This document shows, in pieces, positions 1 through 8,355 of a stretch of 64,000 nt of DNA; position 1 is the first letter of the stretch, and each line of letters starts with the position of its first letter. The notes under the pieces are model-generated. The model was given only the letters and a program-made list of their open reading frames with translations. It did not search any database and was not told the DNA's origin. Origin of the DNA: Streptomyces sp. M41(2017) (lineage in GTDB: Bacteria > Actinomycetota > Actinomycetes > Streptomycetales > Streptomycetaceae); contig NZ_MWFK01000001.1 in the NCBI RefSeq assembly GCF_002078175.1, positions 5,146,001 through 5,210,000 on the forward strand, given 5' to 3'. The translations under genes and the position numbers were made by a program.

Positions 1-358
1 ACTCCGTCAGCTCGTACGTCTTCGGCACGACCGGCGCCAGTGTCCGGGCCAGGCTGTCGCCCCGCCCCTCGGCGCGCGCCCGCTCGCCCATCCGCGGATA
101 CAGCTCCCGCACCATCGCCCCGCACGACCCCGACGGCGTCACGATCGCGTCGTACGCGCCGAAGACATCGGAGAAGTGACGGGCCAACGGCTCGGCCTCG
201 TGGCGGTAGCCGGTGTTGTAGTGGGCCTGTCCGCAGCAGGTCTGCCCCATCGGGAAATCGACGTCGACACCCAGTCTGGTCAGCAGTTTCACCACGGCGC
301 GGCCGGTGTCCGGATACAGCGTGTCGTTGACACAGGTCAGGAACAGGGCGACTCGCAT
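1..358 (-). CDS. lutA: LutA/LldE-type (Fe-S)-binding lactate utilisation protein, C-terminus outside window
   Basis: Only the first 119 codons are inside the window. The protein begins MRVALFLTCVND and carries the cysteine-rich CCG-type motifs QTCCGQAHYNTG (about residue 40) and PSGSCGAMVRE (about residue 92), typical of LutA, LldE and GlpC/HdrB-like subunits. In LutABC these subunits, with an iron-sulfur flavin-free complex, oxidise L-lactate to pyruvate. The ATG is preceded by AAGGAG at 7 nt. The gene follows rhamnulokinase on the same strand with a 94-nt gap. Lactate is what the upstream aldolase/dehydrogenase should ultimately yield from rhamnose, so co-location makes biochemical sense. 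LutB and LutC would be expected next, beyond the left edge. The family is confident; lactate as substrate is inferred from family and context. Confidence 0.85.
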   Translation of the reverse strand, partial: MRVALFLTCVNDTLYPDTGRAVVKLLTRLGVDVDFPMGQTCCGQAHYNTGYRHEAEPLARHFSDVFGAYDAIVTPSGSCGAMVRELYPRMGERARAEGRGDSLARTLAPVVPKTYELTE

Positions 359-452
359 CGCAGCTCCTTGGTCTCGATCATCGGATGGGTGCAGCGTACG
401 CGGCGGGCACGTGGTGCGGGAGGCACCGCGCGCCCGCCGGACGACGGACGGG

Positions 453-1907
453 TCACGGAGTGCCGAGCCGGGCCTCGGCCGCGCGCCAGGCGGCCGTGTC
501 ACCGCGCGGCTCGTAGCGGCGCGGCGGCTGGCTGCGGGCCACCAGCCGGCGCATCCCGGCGCGGTCGCCGACCAGCCCGTGGGCCCGGGCCTGGACGAGG
601 ACGTTGCCGAGCGCGGCCGCTTCCGTCGGGCCCGCCACGACGGGCAACCCGCAGGCGTCGGCGGTGAGTTGGCAGAGCAGTTCGTTGCGGGTGCCACCGC
701 CCACGATGTGCACGACGTCGACGGGACGGTCGGCGAGAGCCTGCGCCTCCCGGACCGCGCGGCGGTGGGCGAGCGCGAGGGAGTCGAGGATGCACCGGGT
801 GATCTCGGCGCGGGAGGCCGGCACCGGCTGCCCGGACTCCCGGCACGCCTCCGCGATCCGTGCCGGCATCCGGGCGGGCGCGAGGAACGCCGCGTCGCCC
901 GCGTCCACCACCGACCGCAGCGGCGCCACCTCGGCGGCGGACGACAGGAGTTCGCCGAGATCGGGGTCGCCCCACTCCCGTACGCACTCCTGGAGCAGCC
1001 ACAGCCCCATGATGTTGCGCAGGTAGCGGACCGTGCCGTCGAGGCCCAGTTCGTTGGTGAAGTTGGCGGCCCGGCTCGCCTCGGTGAGCACCGGCGCGTC
1101 CAGTTCCAGACCCGCGAGCGACCAGGTGCCGGTGCAGATGTACGCGAACCGCTCCCCGGTGGCCGGGACGGCGGCCACCGCCGACGCCGTGTCGTGCGAA
1201 CCGACCGTCGTCACCGGCACCGGCCCGGTCAGCCCGGTCTCCTCCAGGACGCGCGGCAGCAGCGTCCCGGCCGGATCGCCGGGCCGGCGCAGCGGCGCGA
1301 ACAGCGTGAGGTCGATGCCGAGACGCTCCGCGAGACCGTACGCCCAGTCGCGCGTGCCGGGATCGATCAGCTGCGTGGTGGAGGCGTTCGTGAGCTCGGT
1401 GCCGGCCTCGCCCGTGAGCCAGTACGCCAAGAGGTCGGGTACGAGCAACAGCCGTTTCGCGAAGCCGAGTTGAGCGGTGGAGCGGGCCGCCGTCAACTGG
1501 TACAGGGTGTTGAACGGCGCGTACTGCAGGCCGGTCGCCGCGTACAGCTCGGCGGCGGGCACGGTCGCCCAGACCTTCTCCGCGACGCCCTCCGTGCGGG
1601 TGTCGCGGTAGTGCACCGGGTTGCCGAGCAGCGCCCCGTCCGCGTCCAGCAGGCCGTAGTCCACGGCCCAGCTGTCGATGCCGACGGAGTCGACCTGCCC
1701 GGCGGCGCGGAGCCCGTCGAGGACTCCCGCGTACAGCGCGAGGATGTCCCAGCGCAGCCCCTCGGGGCCCCGGACCGGACGGTTCGGGAAGCGGTGCGCC
1801 TCCGCCAGGTGCAGGGTGTCCGGGCCGACCCGGCCGACCATGACGCGTCCGCTGGACGCGCCGAGGTCGACCGCGGCGTAGGTGTGCGGGGTGTGCATCG
1901 ACGTCAT
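453..1907 (-). CDS. rhaB: rhamnulokinase (FGGY carbohydrate kinase)
   Basis: This 484-residue protein should phosphorylate L-rhamnulose to L-rhamnulose 1-phosphate using ATP. The N-terminus has the FGGY-kinase phosphate-1 loop (YAAVDLGASSGRVMVG). The substrate-binding segment VGIDSWAVDYGLLD is characteristic of rhamnulokinases, and the C-terminal half has the ATP-binding segment VVHIVGGGTRNELLCQLTAD. Its length matches the family. The chosen ATG overlaps the TGA of the upstream aldolase/dehydrogenase (ATGA), indicating translational coupling; a second ATG three codons later is possible. It is the third gene of the minus-strand rhamnose operon. No catalytic element looks damaged. Confidence 0.95.
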   Translation of the reverse strand: MTSMHTPHTYAAVDLGASSGRVMVGRVGPDTLHLAEAHRFPNRPVRGPEGLRWDILALYAGVLDGLRAAGQVDSVGIDSWAVDYGLLDADGALLGNPVHYRDTRTEGVAEKVWATVPAAELYAATGLQYAPFNTLYQLTAARSTAQLGFAKRLLLVPDLLAYWLTGEAGTELTNASTTQLIDPGTRDWAYGLAERLGIDLTLFAPLRRPGDPAGTLLPRVLEETGLTGPVPVTTVGSHDTASAVAAVPATGERFAYICTGTWSLAGLELDAPVLTEASRAANFTNELGLDGTVRYLRNIMGLWLLQECVREWGDPDLGELLSSAAEVAPLRSVVDAGDAAFLAPARMPARIAEACRESGQPVPASRAEITRCILDSLALAHRRAVREAQALADRPVDVVHIVGGGTRNELLCQLTADACGLPVVAGPTEAAALGNVLVQARAHGLVGDRAGMRRLVARSQPPRRYEPRGDTAAWRAAEARLGTP

Positions 1908-3943
1908 CGCAGGAACGCGGCGGCGACGCCGGCGTCGACCGGGACGTGCAGCCCCGTGGTGTGCGTCAGGTCCCCGCCGGTCAGCGCGAACACGGCGTTC
2001 GCGACATGCTCCGGCAGCACCTCCCGCTTGAGGATGGTCCGTTGGGCGTAGAACTCGCCGAGCTTCTCCTCCTCGATGCCGTACGTCGCGGCCCGCTGGG
2101 CACCCCAGCCGCCCGCGAAGATGCCCGAGCCGCGCACCACCCCGTCCGGGTTGACGCCGTTGACGCGGATGCCGTGTGCGCCCAACTCGGCTGCGAGGAG
2201 TCGTACTTGATGAGCCTGGTCGGCCTTGGTGGCGGAGTAGGCGATGTTGTTGGGTCCGGCGAACACCGCGTTCTTGGAGGCGATGTAGACGATGTCCCCG
2301 CCCAGTTCCTGCGCGATCATCACCCGGGCCGCCTCGCGCGAGACGAGGAAGGAGCCGCGCGCCATGATGTCGTGCTGGAGGTCCCAGTCCTTCGCCGTGG
2401 TCTCCAGCAGCGGCTTGGAGATCGAGATGCCCGCGTTGTTGACCACCAGGTCGACCCCGCCGAATGCCAGCACCGCCGCCTTGAACGCCTCGGCGATCTG
2501 CTCCTCGGAGGTGACGTCCACCCGCACCGCGACGGCCTTGTCGGGACCGCCGAGACCGGCGGCGACCTCCTCGGCGCCCTCGGCGTTGAGGTCCGCGACC
2601 ACCACGCACGCGCCCTCGGCCGCCAGCCGCTCCGCGATGGCCCTGCCGATGCCGCTGCCCGCACCCGTCACCAGTGCCACCCGGGTGGCGAGCGGCTTGG
2701 GCTTCGGCATCCGCTGGAGCTTGGCCTCCTCCAGGGCCCAGTACTCGATGCGGAACTTCTCCGACTCCTCGATCGGCGCGTACGTCGAGACGGCCTCGGC
2801 GCCGCGCATCACGTTGACGGCGTTCACGTAGAACTCGCCCGCCACCCGTGCCGTCTGCTTGTCCTTGCCGAAGGAGAACATGCCGACCCCGGGAACCAGC
2901 ACGATCGCCGGGTCGGCGCCGCGCATCGCGGGGGAGCCGGGCTCCGCGTGCCGCTCGTAGTAGGCGGCGTACTCCACGCGGTACTCGGCGTGCAGTTCCT
3001 TCAGGCGGGCGACCGCGTCGTCGAGGGAGGCGGCCGGCGACAGGTCGAGGACGAGCGGCCTGACCTTGGTGCGCAGGAAGTGGTCGGGGCACGAGGTGCC
3101 GAGCGCCGCGAGCCGGGGGTGTTCGGCGCGGGCGAGGAAGTCCAGCACCTCGTCGGAGTCGGTGAAGTGCCCGACCTGCGGCCGGTCCTGCGAGGCCAGG
3201 GCGCGGACATGCGGGGCCAGCGCGGCGGCGCGCTCACGGCGGTCGGCCGGGGCGAGGGGTTCGAACCCCTCGACGACGGGCCCGAACGGCTCGGCCCTGC
3301 CGCGGTCGGCGAGGAAGGCCTCGGCGGTGCGGATGATGTGCAGCGAGTTGCGCTCGCACTCCTCGGCCGTGGCGCCCCACGCGGTGATGCCGTGCCCGCC
3401 CAGGACACAGCCGATCGCCCCGGGGTTGGCCTCCTTGACCGCCGCGATGTCGAGGCCCAGCTGGAAGCCGGGCCGGCGCCACGGCACCCACACCACGCTG
3501 TCGCCGAAGCACTCGGAGGTCAGCTTCTCCCCGTCGGCCGCGCAGGCCAGCGCGATCCCGGAGTCGGGGTGCAGATGGTCGACGTGCGGCGCGTCGACGA
3601 GTCCGTGCATCGCGGTGTCGATGGAGGGGGCGGCACCGCCCTTGCCGTGCAGGCAGTAGTCGAAGGCGGCGACCATCTCGTCCTCGCGCTCCACGCCCGG
3701 GTACACCTCGGTCATCGCCCGCAGGCGGTCCAGGCGCAGTACCGCGAGCCCGCCCTCGGTGAGCGTGCCGAGGTCGCCGCCCGACCCCTTCACCCACATC
3801 AGCTCCACGTCCCCACCGGTCACGGGGTCGGTGTCGGTGCCCTTCGCGGAGGTGTTGCCGCCCGCGTAGTTGGTGTTGCGGGGATCTGCGCCGAGCCGGC
3901 GGGACCGGGCCAGCAGAGCGGCGGCTTCGGGATGGGGTGCCAT
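1904..3943 (-). CDS. rhaD: bifunctional rhamnulose-1-phosphate aldolase / short-chain (lactaldehyde) dehydrogenase
   Basis: This is a 679-residue two-domain fusion. Residues about 1-400 are a class II aldolase/adducin domain with metal-binding histidine segments (HVDHLHPDS and LGGHGITAWG), expected to cleave L-rhamnulose 1-phosphate into dihydroxyacetone phosphate and L-lactaldehyde. Residues about 415-679 are a short-chain dehydrogenase with the nucleotide fold LVTGAGSGIGRA and the YSATK catalytic motif, expected to oxidise L-lactaldehyde to lactate. Such RhaD-dehydrogenase (RhaEW-like) fusions are known in Gram-positive bacteria and avoid releasing the toxic aldehyde. The reading frame extends 18 codons upstream, but the MAPHPEAAALL start has AAAGGA at about 8 nt and was chosen. 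It sits between rhaI and rhaB. Symbol use varies (rhaD, rhaE or rhaEW). Confidence 0.93.
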   Translation of the reverse strand: MAPHPEAAALLARSRRLGADPRNTNYAGGNTSAKGTDTDPVTGGDVELMWVKGSGGDLGTLTEGGLAVLRLDRLRAMTEVYPGVEREDEMVAAFDYCLHGKGGAAPSIDTAMHGLVDAPHVDHLHPDSGIALACAADGEKLTSECFGDSVVWVPWRRPGFQLGLDIAAVKEANPGAIGCVLGGHGITAWGATAEECERNSLHIIRTAEAFLADRGRAEPFGPVVEGFEPLAPADRRERAAALAPHVRALASQDRPQVGHFTDSDEVLDFLARAEHPRLAALGTSCPDHFLRTKVRPLVLDLSPAASLDDAVARLKELHAEYRVEYAAYYERHAEPGSPAMRGADPAIVLVPGVGMFSFGKDKQTARVAGEFYVNAVNVMRGAEAVSTYAPIEESEKFRIEYWALEEAKLQRMPKPKPLATRVALVTGAGSGIGRAIAERLAAEGACVVVADLNAEGAEEVAAGLGGPDKAVAVRVDVTSEEQIAEAFKAAVLAFGGVDLVVNNAGISISKPLLETTAKDWDLQHDIMARGSFLVSREAARVMIAQELGGDIVYIASKNAVFAGPNNIAYSATKADQAHQVRLLAAELGAHGIRVNGVNPDGVVRGSGIFAGGWGAQRAATYGIEEEKLGEFYAQRTILKREVLPEHVANAVFALTGGDLTHTTGLHVPVDAGVAAAFLR

Positions 3944-4275
3944 GTTCCGGATCCTTTGGAAGAGGAGGGGAGGAAGGGGGGAGAGGAAGAGGTGCACTAG
4001 GGAGGAACCCGAGCGGGAGCGCCCCGTCAGGGGCGCGGGGAACGGCGCGACCGGCCAGAACGGTCCCGCGCCCCGGCGACCGGCCCGCGGGCCGGACGCG
4101 ACCCGGCGGCCGGCCCCCGCTCCGCCCGGCCGCGGACCTCCGGAGCGGAGGACGGCCCCTCCTCAGGGAGGGCGAGCCCTCGGAAGGAGTGGGAGAGCGG
4201 GACCTCGGACCGCGTGAGTCCTCAGAGGGAACGGCCCTCAGAGAGAGCCGGCGCCGATGCGGAACCGGCGCCTCC
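3944..4275. other. 332-bp intergenic region between rhaI and the aldolase gene
   Basis: There is no credible gene here. The segment begins with the ribosome-binding region of the aldolase gene. It contains a GC hairpin followed by a sequence resembling a dispersed Streptomyces intergenic repeat, listed separately at 4019-4071. The rest is low-complexity purine/GC-rich sequence. The hairpin could attenuate or process the transcript between rhaI and the downstream genes. I saw no clear promoter. Confidence 0.6.
4019..4071. repeat. dispersed Streptomyces-type intergenic repeat with 7-bp-stem hairpin
   Basis: A perfect stem GCGCCCC / GGGGCGC (4019-4025 and 4030-4036) with a GTCA loop runs into GGGGAACGGCGCGACC. 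From memory, sequences of the form hairpin, then GGGGAAC-GCGCGACC, recur between genes in many Streptomyces genomes. Whether the element acts as a terminator or a processing site is unknown. The assignment rests on recall and not on a search. Confidence 0.5.
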
Positions 4276-5436
4276 CTACGCGCCCCACCCCGCCTGCTGT
4301 CCCCCCACCCGCTCGGCGGCGATCCGCTCGGCCCACCCCGAGCGGTGGTACGCGGCCACCGGGTCGGGGTCGAGTCCCAGCTCGGTGCGCACCTCGGCGA
4401 GCAGCGGCCGCACGTCCGTGTTGTAGGCGTCCATGACGACCGCGTTGGCGGCCAGGACGTCCCCGGAGCGCTGGGCCGCGGCGAGCGCGTCACGGTCGAC
4501 GAGGAGCGCCTTGGCCGTGGCCTCCTGGACGTTCATCACCGACCGGATGATCGCCGGGATCTTCGCCTCGATGTTGTGGCACTGGTCGAGCATGAAGGCG
4601 ACGTCCGGGGTGAAGCCGCCGCCGCGGATCACCTCGTACATGATCCGGAACAGCTGGAAGGGGTCGGCCGCGCCGACCATGAGGTCGTCGTCGGCGTAGA
4701 AGCGGGAGTTGAAGTCGAAGGCGCCGAGCTTCCCCTCGCGCAGCAGGGTGGCGACGATGAACTCGATGTTGGTGCCGGGCGCGTGGTGCCCGGTGTCGAC
4801 GACGACCTGTGCCTTGGGGCCGAGCTTGAGGCAGTGCGCGTAGGCCGTGCCCCAGTCGGGGACGTCGGTGGCGTAGAAGGCGGGCTCGAAGAACTTGTAC
4901 TCCAGCAGCATGCGCTGGTCGTCGCCGAGCCGGTCGTGGACCTGGGCGAGGGCTTCGGTCAGCCGGTCCTGGCGCTCGCGCAGGTCGTCCTGGCCGGGGT
5001 AGTTGGTTCCGTCCGCGAACCACAGCTTGAGGTCCCGGGAGCCCGTCGCGTCCATGATGTCGACGCATTCGAGCAGGTGGCCCACGGCCTTGCGGCGCAC
5101 CGCGGCGTCCGGGTGGCAGACGGACCCGAGCCGGTAGTCGTCGTCCTGGAAGGTGTTGGAGTTGATCGCGCCCAGCTTCAGGCCGCGCTCCTCGGCGTGC
5201 TTGGCGAGCGCGGCGAAGTCGTCGACCCGGTCCCAGGGGATGTGCAGGGCGACGGTCGGGGCGGCGCCGGTGAACTCGTGGACCTTGGCGGCGTCGTCGA
5301 TCTTCTCCTCGGGGGTCCGGGGCACGCCCGGTTGCGCGAAGACCTTGAACCGGGTTCCCGAGTTCCCGTACGCCCATGACGGCGTCTCGACGGCCTGGGT
5401 CTTGAGCGCGGCCTTCACCGCGGCGAACTCGGTCAC
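4276..5436 (-). CDS. rhaI: L-rhamnose isomerase, Gram-positive/Streptomyces subtype (xylose-isomerase-like TIM barrel)
   Basis: This 386-residue TIM-barrel sugar isomerase should convert L-rhamnose to L-rhamnulose. Metal and substrate residues lie in segments such as VVDTGHHAPGTNIEF, GAFDFNSRFYADDDL and FMLDQCHNIEAKIP, as in the RhaI subtype rather than E. coli RhaA. The open frame extends about 58 codons upstream of VTEFAAVKAALKTQ, but that part is Arg/Pro-rich and non-conserved in character. The GTG at 5436 has TAGGAG 8 nt upstream and was chosen. It is the first gene of the minus-strand operon and is divergent from the rhamnose importer. A LacI-like palindrome lies about 140 bp upstream (5579-5592). 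Confidence 0.93.
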   Translation of the reverse strand: MTEFAAVKAALKTQAVETPSWAYGNSGTRFKVFAQPGVPRTPEEKIDDAAKVHEFTGAAPTVALHIPWDRVDDFAALAKHAEERGLKLGAINSNTFQDDDYRLGSVCHPDAAVRRKAVGHLLECVDIMDATGSRDLKLWFADGTNYPGQDDLRERQDRLTEALAQVHDRLGDDQRMLLEYKFFEPAFYATDVPDWGTAYAHCLKLGPKAQVVVDTGHHAPGTNIEFIVATLLREGKLGAFDFNSRFYADDDLMVGAADPFQLFRIMYEVIRGGGFTPDVAFMLDQCHNIEAKIPAIIRSVMNVQEATAKALLVDRDALAAAQRSGDVLAANAVVMDAYNTDVRPLLAEVRTELGLDPDPVAAYHRSGWAERIAAERVGGQQAGWGA

Positions 5437-5578
5437 TTCGGGGCTCCTACGACTTCGAGTGGGAACGGCTGTCCGACGGCTTCCTGAACCGCTGCGGTGC
5501 CGGCTTCCCGGACGCTTCCCGGGGCCCTGCCACGCGGGCTTCCCCCGAGGCTGATCACCGGCTTGCTGAACACAACGG

Positions 5579-5592
5579 CTGAAACGATTCAG
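5579..5592. promoter_or_regulatory. candidate LacI-family operator (rhaI side)
   Basis: The palindrome CTGAAACGATTCAG matches its own reverse complement at 12 of 14 positions, with the central CG typical of LacI/GalR operators. It lies 143 bp upstream of rhaI and shares the TGAAA..TTCA half-sites with the site at 5744. The LacI-family gene closing the rhamnose cluster is the obvious ligand; this is inference. Confidence 0.6.
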
Positions 5593-5743
5593 GAGCGAAG
5601 CTATGAGCACCCCGAAGGGCTGTCAACCCCTGCGGCGCCAGCCTTTGTTCGTGACTCTGCTGTGAACTTTGGCCCTCGAAGAATTTCGCCACGAACCCAT
5701 TGACGTGACCTGGGTGACCTGCCTAACGTCCCGGCAACCCAAT

Positions 5744-5755
5744 TGAAACCTTTCA
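5744..5755. promoter_or_regulatory. candidate LacI-family operator (transporter side)
   Basis: The palindrome TGAAACCTTTCA has perfect TGAAA/TTTCA half-sites around a CC centre. It lies 46 nt upstream of the importer ATPase start, where it could overlap the promoter or transcript leader. It shares half-sites with the element at 5579-5592. Confidence 0.6.
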
Positions 5756-5800
5756 CGACGTCGTGGGGGCCGTCCCGCAGGCGTCGTCGAGGAGCCCCTC

Positions 5801-7318
5801 ATGACCCACCCGTCCGACACGGGACCGACCCCGGTGCTGGCGCTGAAGGACCTGTCGAAGTCCTTCGGCGCCGTGCGCGCCCTGCGGGACGTGTCCCTGG
5901 AACTGTTCCCCGGCGAGGTGCACGCGCTCGCCGGAGAGAACGGCGCGGGCAAGTCGACCCTCATCAAGGCGCTCGCCGGCGTGCACCGACCGGACGCCGG
6001 CCAGGTGATCCTGGACGGCGAGCCCGTCGTCTTCCACGGCCCCGCCGACGCCCGTGACGCGGGCATCGCGGTGATCTACCAGGAGCCCACCCTCTTCCCC
6101 GACCTCTCGATCGCCGAGAACATCTTCATGGGCCGCCGGCCGCGGCGGGCCCTCGGCCGCATCGACCACAAGGCGACCCACGCGGCGACCGCCGCCCTGA
6201 TGAAGCGCCTCGGCGTCGAACTCGACCCCGAGCGCCCGGCACGCGGACTGTCCATCGCCGACCAGCAGATCGTCGAGATCGCCAAGGCGCTCTCCTTCGA
6301 CGCCCGGGTCCTGATCATGGACGAGCCCACCGCCGCCCTCACCGGCAGCGAGGTGTCCCGCCTGTTCGGCGTGGTGCGCACCCTGCGCGACCAGGGCTCC
6401 GCGGTGCTGTTCATCTCGCACCGGCTGGAGGAGATCTTCCAGATCTGCCGGCGCGTCACGACCCTGCGCGACGGGGCGCTCATCTCCAGCGAACCGCTGG
6501 AGGGCATGACCGAGGACGACCTGGTCCGGCGCATGGTCGGCCGCGACCTCGACGAGCTCTATCCCAAGCAGGACGTCGAGGCCGGCGAAGTCGCCCTGAG
6601 CGTGCGCCGGCTGACCCGGGAGGGCGTCTTCACCGACATCTCCTTCGACGTCCGGCGCGGCGAGATCGTCGGCCTCGCCGGTCTCGTCGGCGCCGGACGC
6701 ACCGAGGTGGCCCGCTCCGTGTTCGGGGTGGACCGCTGGGACGCCGGCGAGGTGCAGATCGACGGGAAGGCGCTGACGAACGGCGCCCCGTCGACCGCCA
6801 TGGCCGCCGGCCTCGCGCTCGTCCCCGAGGACCGCCGCGCCCAGGGCCTGGTGATGGACATGTCCATCGAGCGCAACATCGGCCTGACCGGGCTGCGGAC
6901 GACGGTCCGGGCGGGCCTGATGGACCGCGGCGCCGAGCGCAGCCGCTCCCTCGACTGGGCCGTCAGGCTCCAGGTGAAGTACGCGCGGATCGCCGACACC
7001 GTCGCCACGCTCTCCGGCGGCAACCAGCAGAAGGTCGTCCTCGCCAAGTGGCTCGCCACCGGCCCCAAGGTGCTCATCGTCGACGAGCCGACGCGTGGCA
7101 TCGACGTCGGTACGAAGGCCGAGGTCCACCGGTTGCTGAGCGAGCTGGCCGCCGACGGGGTGGCCGTCCTGATGATCTCCTCCGATCTGCCCGAGATCCT
7201 CGGCATGGCCGACCGCGTGCTCGTGATGCACGAGGGCCGCCTCACCGCCGAGATCCCACGCTCCGAAGCCACCGAGGAAACCGTGATGGCCGCAGCCACC
7301 GGGAGGGCCGCCGCATGA
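5801..7318 (+). CDS. rhamnose ABC importer, duplicated ATP-binding protein (CUT2)
   Basis: This 505-residue RbsA-like ATPase has two ABC domains. The first has an intact Walker A (GENGAGKSTLIK, about residue 45), a signature-like LSIADQQIVEIAK and Walker B VLIMDEPTAAL. The second has the degenerate P-loop GLVGAGRTEVAR usual for the family, the signature LSGGNQQKVVLAK and LIVDEPTRGIDVGTK. It energises the two downstream permeases at the inner face of the membrane. GGAG precedes the ATG. The stop overlaps the next start (ATGA at 7315-7318). Rhamnose as substrate follows from the surrounding catabolic genes and mutarotase; the common symbol rhaT is ambiguous and is omitted. Confidence 0.93.
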   Translation: MTHPSDTGPTPVLALKDLSKSFGAVRALRDVSLELFPGEVHALAGENGAGKSTLIKALAGVHRPDAGQVILDGEPVVFHGPADARDAGIAVIYQEPTLFPDLSIAENIFMGRRPRRALGRIDHKATHAATAALMKRLGVELDPERPARGLSIADQQIVEIAKALSFDARVLIMDEPTAALTGSEVSRLFGVVRTLRDQGSAVLFISHRLEEIFQICRRVTTLRDGALISSEPLEGMTEDDLVRRMVGRDLDELYPKQDVEAGEVALSVRRLTREGVFTDISFDVRRGEIVGLAGLVGAGRTEVARSVFGVDRWDAGEVQIDGKALTNGAPSTAMAAGLALVPEDRRAQGLVMDMSIERNIGLTGLRTTVRAGLMDRGAERSRSLDWAVRLQVKYARIADTVATLSGGNQQKVVLAKWLATGPKVLIVDEPTRGIDVGTKAEVHRLLSELAADGVAVLMISSDLPEILGMADRVLVMHEGRLTAEIPRSEATEETVMAAATGRAAA

Positions 7319-8355
7319 CGGTCACCGCGCCCACCCCCGCACCCGCCACCGAGGTGCCCAAGTCCAGCGGCACCCGGCTGGTGGACCGCGTCTTCAAGAT
7401 GCGCGAACTCGCCATCCTGGCCGTCTTCCTGGTGATGATCGCCATCACCCAGATGGGCAACAGCGAGTTCCTGTCCGAACAGGGCATCAAGGACCTCCTG
7501 CTGAACGCGACCATCCTCGTGCTGGTCGCCACCGGCCAGTCCCTCGTCGTGATCACCCGCAACGTCGACCTCTCGGTCGGCTCGACCCTCGGCATCAGCG
7601 CCTTCGCGGCCGGCACCTACCTCCAGGGCGGCGGCAACGGCGTCGTCGCGATCGTCCTCGCCGTGCTCCTCGGCATCGGCTGCGGGCTCGTCAACGGACT
7701 CCTCGTCAGCCTCGGCCAGGTGCCCGCCCTCGTCGTCACCCTGGGCACGCTCTACATCATCCGCGGCATCGACTCCATCTGGGTCGGCTCCCGGCAGATC
7801 ACCGCGGCCGACCTGTCCGGCGGTTTCGTCGACTTCGGCTCCGGCGGCATCTCCGCCGTCCCGTACCTCGCGCTCATCGCCCTGGCCGTCCTCGTGGTCA
7901 CCGCGTACTACCTGAAGCACTTCGGGAGCGGCCGCGAGCTGTACGCCCTCGGCTCCAACCCCGAGGCGGCCCGCCTCGCCGGCATCCCGGTCCGCAAGCG
8001 CATCCTCACCGCGTACATCGTCTGCGGCGGACTCGCCGGACTCGCCGGCGCCCTGTACCTCGCCCGGTTCGGCAACGTCGACTCGGGCACCGGCAACGGC
8101 TACGAACTCACCGTCGTCAGCGCGGTCGTGGTCGGCGGCGTCGTCTTCACCGGCGGCTCCGGCAGCGTCTACGGCGCGGCCCTCGGCGCCCTCCTGCTGA
8201 CCTCCGTCAACAGCGTGCTGCCCGCCCTCGGCGTCAGCTCCGTCTGGGTGCTCGCCATCAACGGCATCCTGCTCATCCTCGCCATCGCGGTCGACCGGGT
8301 CGTCGCGCTGCGCGTGGCCTCCGCCCTGAAGAAGAGGAACGCCCGCCATGGCTGA
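7315..8355 (+). CDS. rhamnose ABC importer permease 1 (CUT2, RbsC-like)
   Basis: This 346-residue integral membrane protein has 8-10 hydrophobic segments and the conserved CUT2 stretches LLNATILVLVATGQSLVVITRNVDLSVGS and GLVNGLLVSLGQVPALVVTLGTL. The start overlaps the ATPase stop and was chosen over an upstream in-frame extension. It should form the heterodimeric channel with the next gene product, with which it overlaps by 8 bp. The C-terminus ends in a basic tail (ALKKRNARHG). Confidence 0.93.
   Translation: MTVTAPTPAPATEVPKSSGTRLVDRVFKMRELAILAVFLVMIAITQMGNSEFLSEQGIKDLLLNATILVLVATGQSLVVITRNVDLSVGSTLGISAFAAGTYLQGGGNGVVAIVLAVLLGIGCGLVNGLLVSLGQVPALVVTLGTLYIIRGIDSIWVGSRQITAADLSGGFVDFGSGGISAVPYLALIALAVLVVTAYYLKHFGSGRELYALGSNPEAARLAGIPVRKRILTAYIVCGGLAGLAGALYLARFGNVDSGTGNGYELTVVSAVVVGGVVFTGGSGSVYGAALGALLLTSVNSVLPALGVSSVWVLAINGILLILAIAVDRVVALRVASALKKRNARHG

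Larger units (their letters stand above)
5437..5800. promoter_or_regulatory. divergent promoter region of the rhamnose regulon
   Basis: This 364-bp non-coding segment separates rhaI (minus) from the ABC transporter operon (plus). It is less GC-rich than its surroundings and carries two LacI-like palindromes, listed separately. It therefore very likely holds both promoters and the regulator's binding sites. No small ORF here is convincing. Confidence 0.8.

Noticed and set aside
306..2051. 581-codon plus-strand frame
   Set aside because: It is antisense to rhamnulokinase, whose motifs are clear, and its product is low-complexity.
1946..4000. 684-codon plus-strand frame
   Set aside because: It is antisense to the aldolase/dehydrogenase fusion. 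No recognisable domain.
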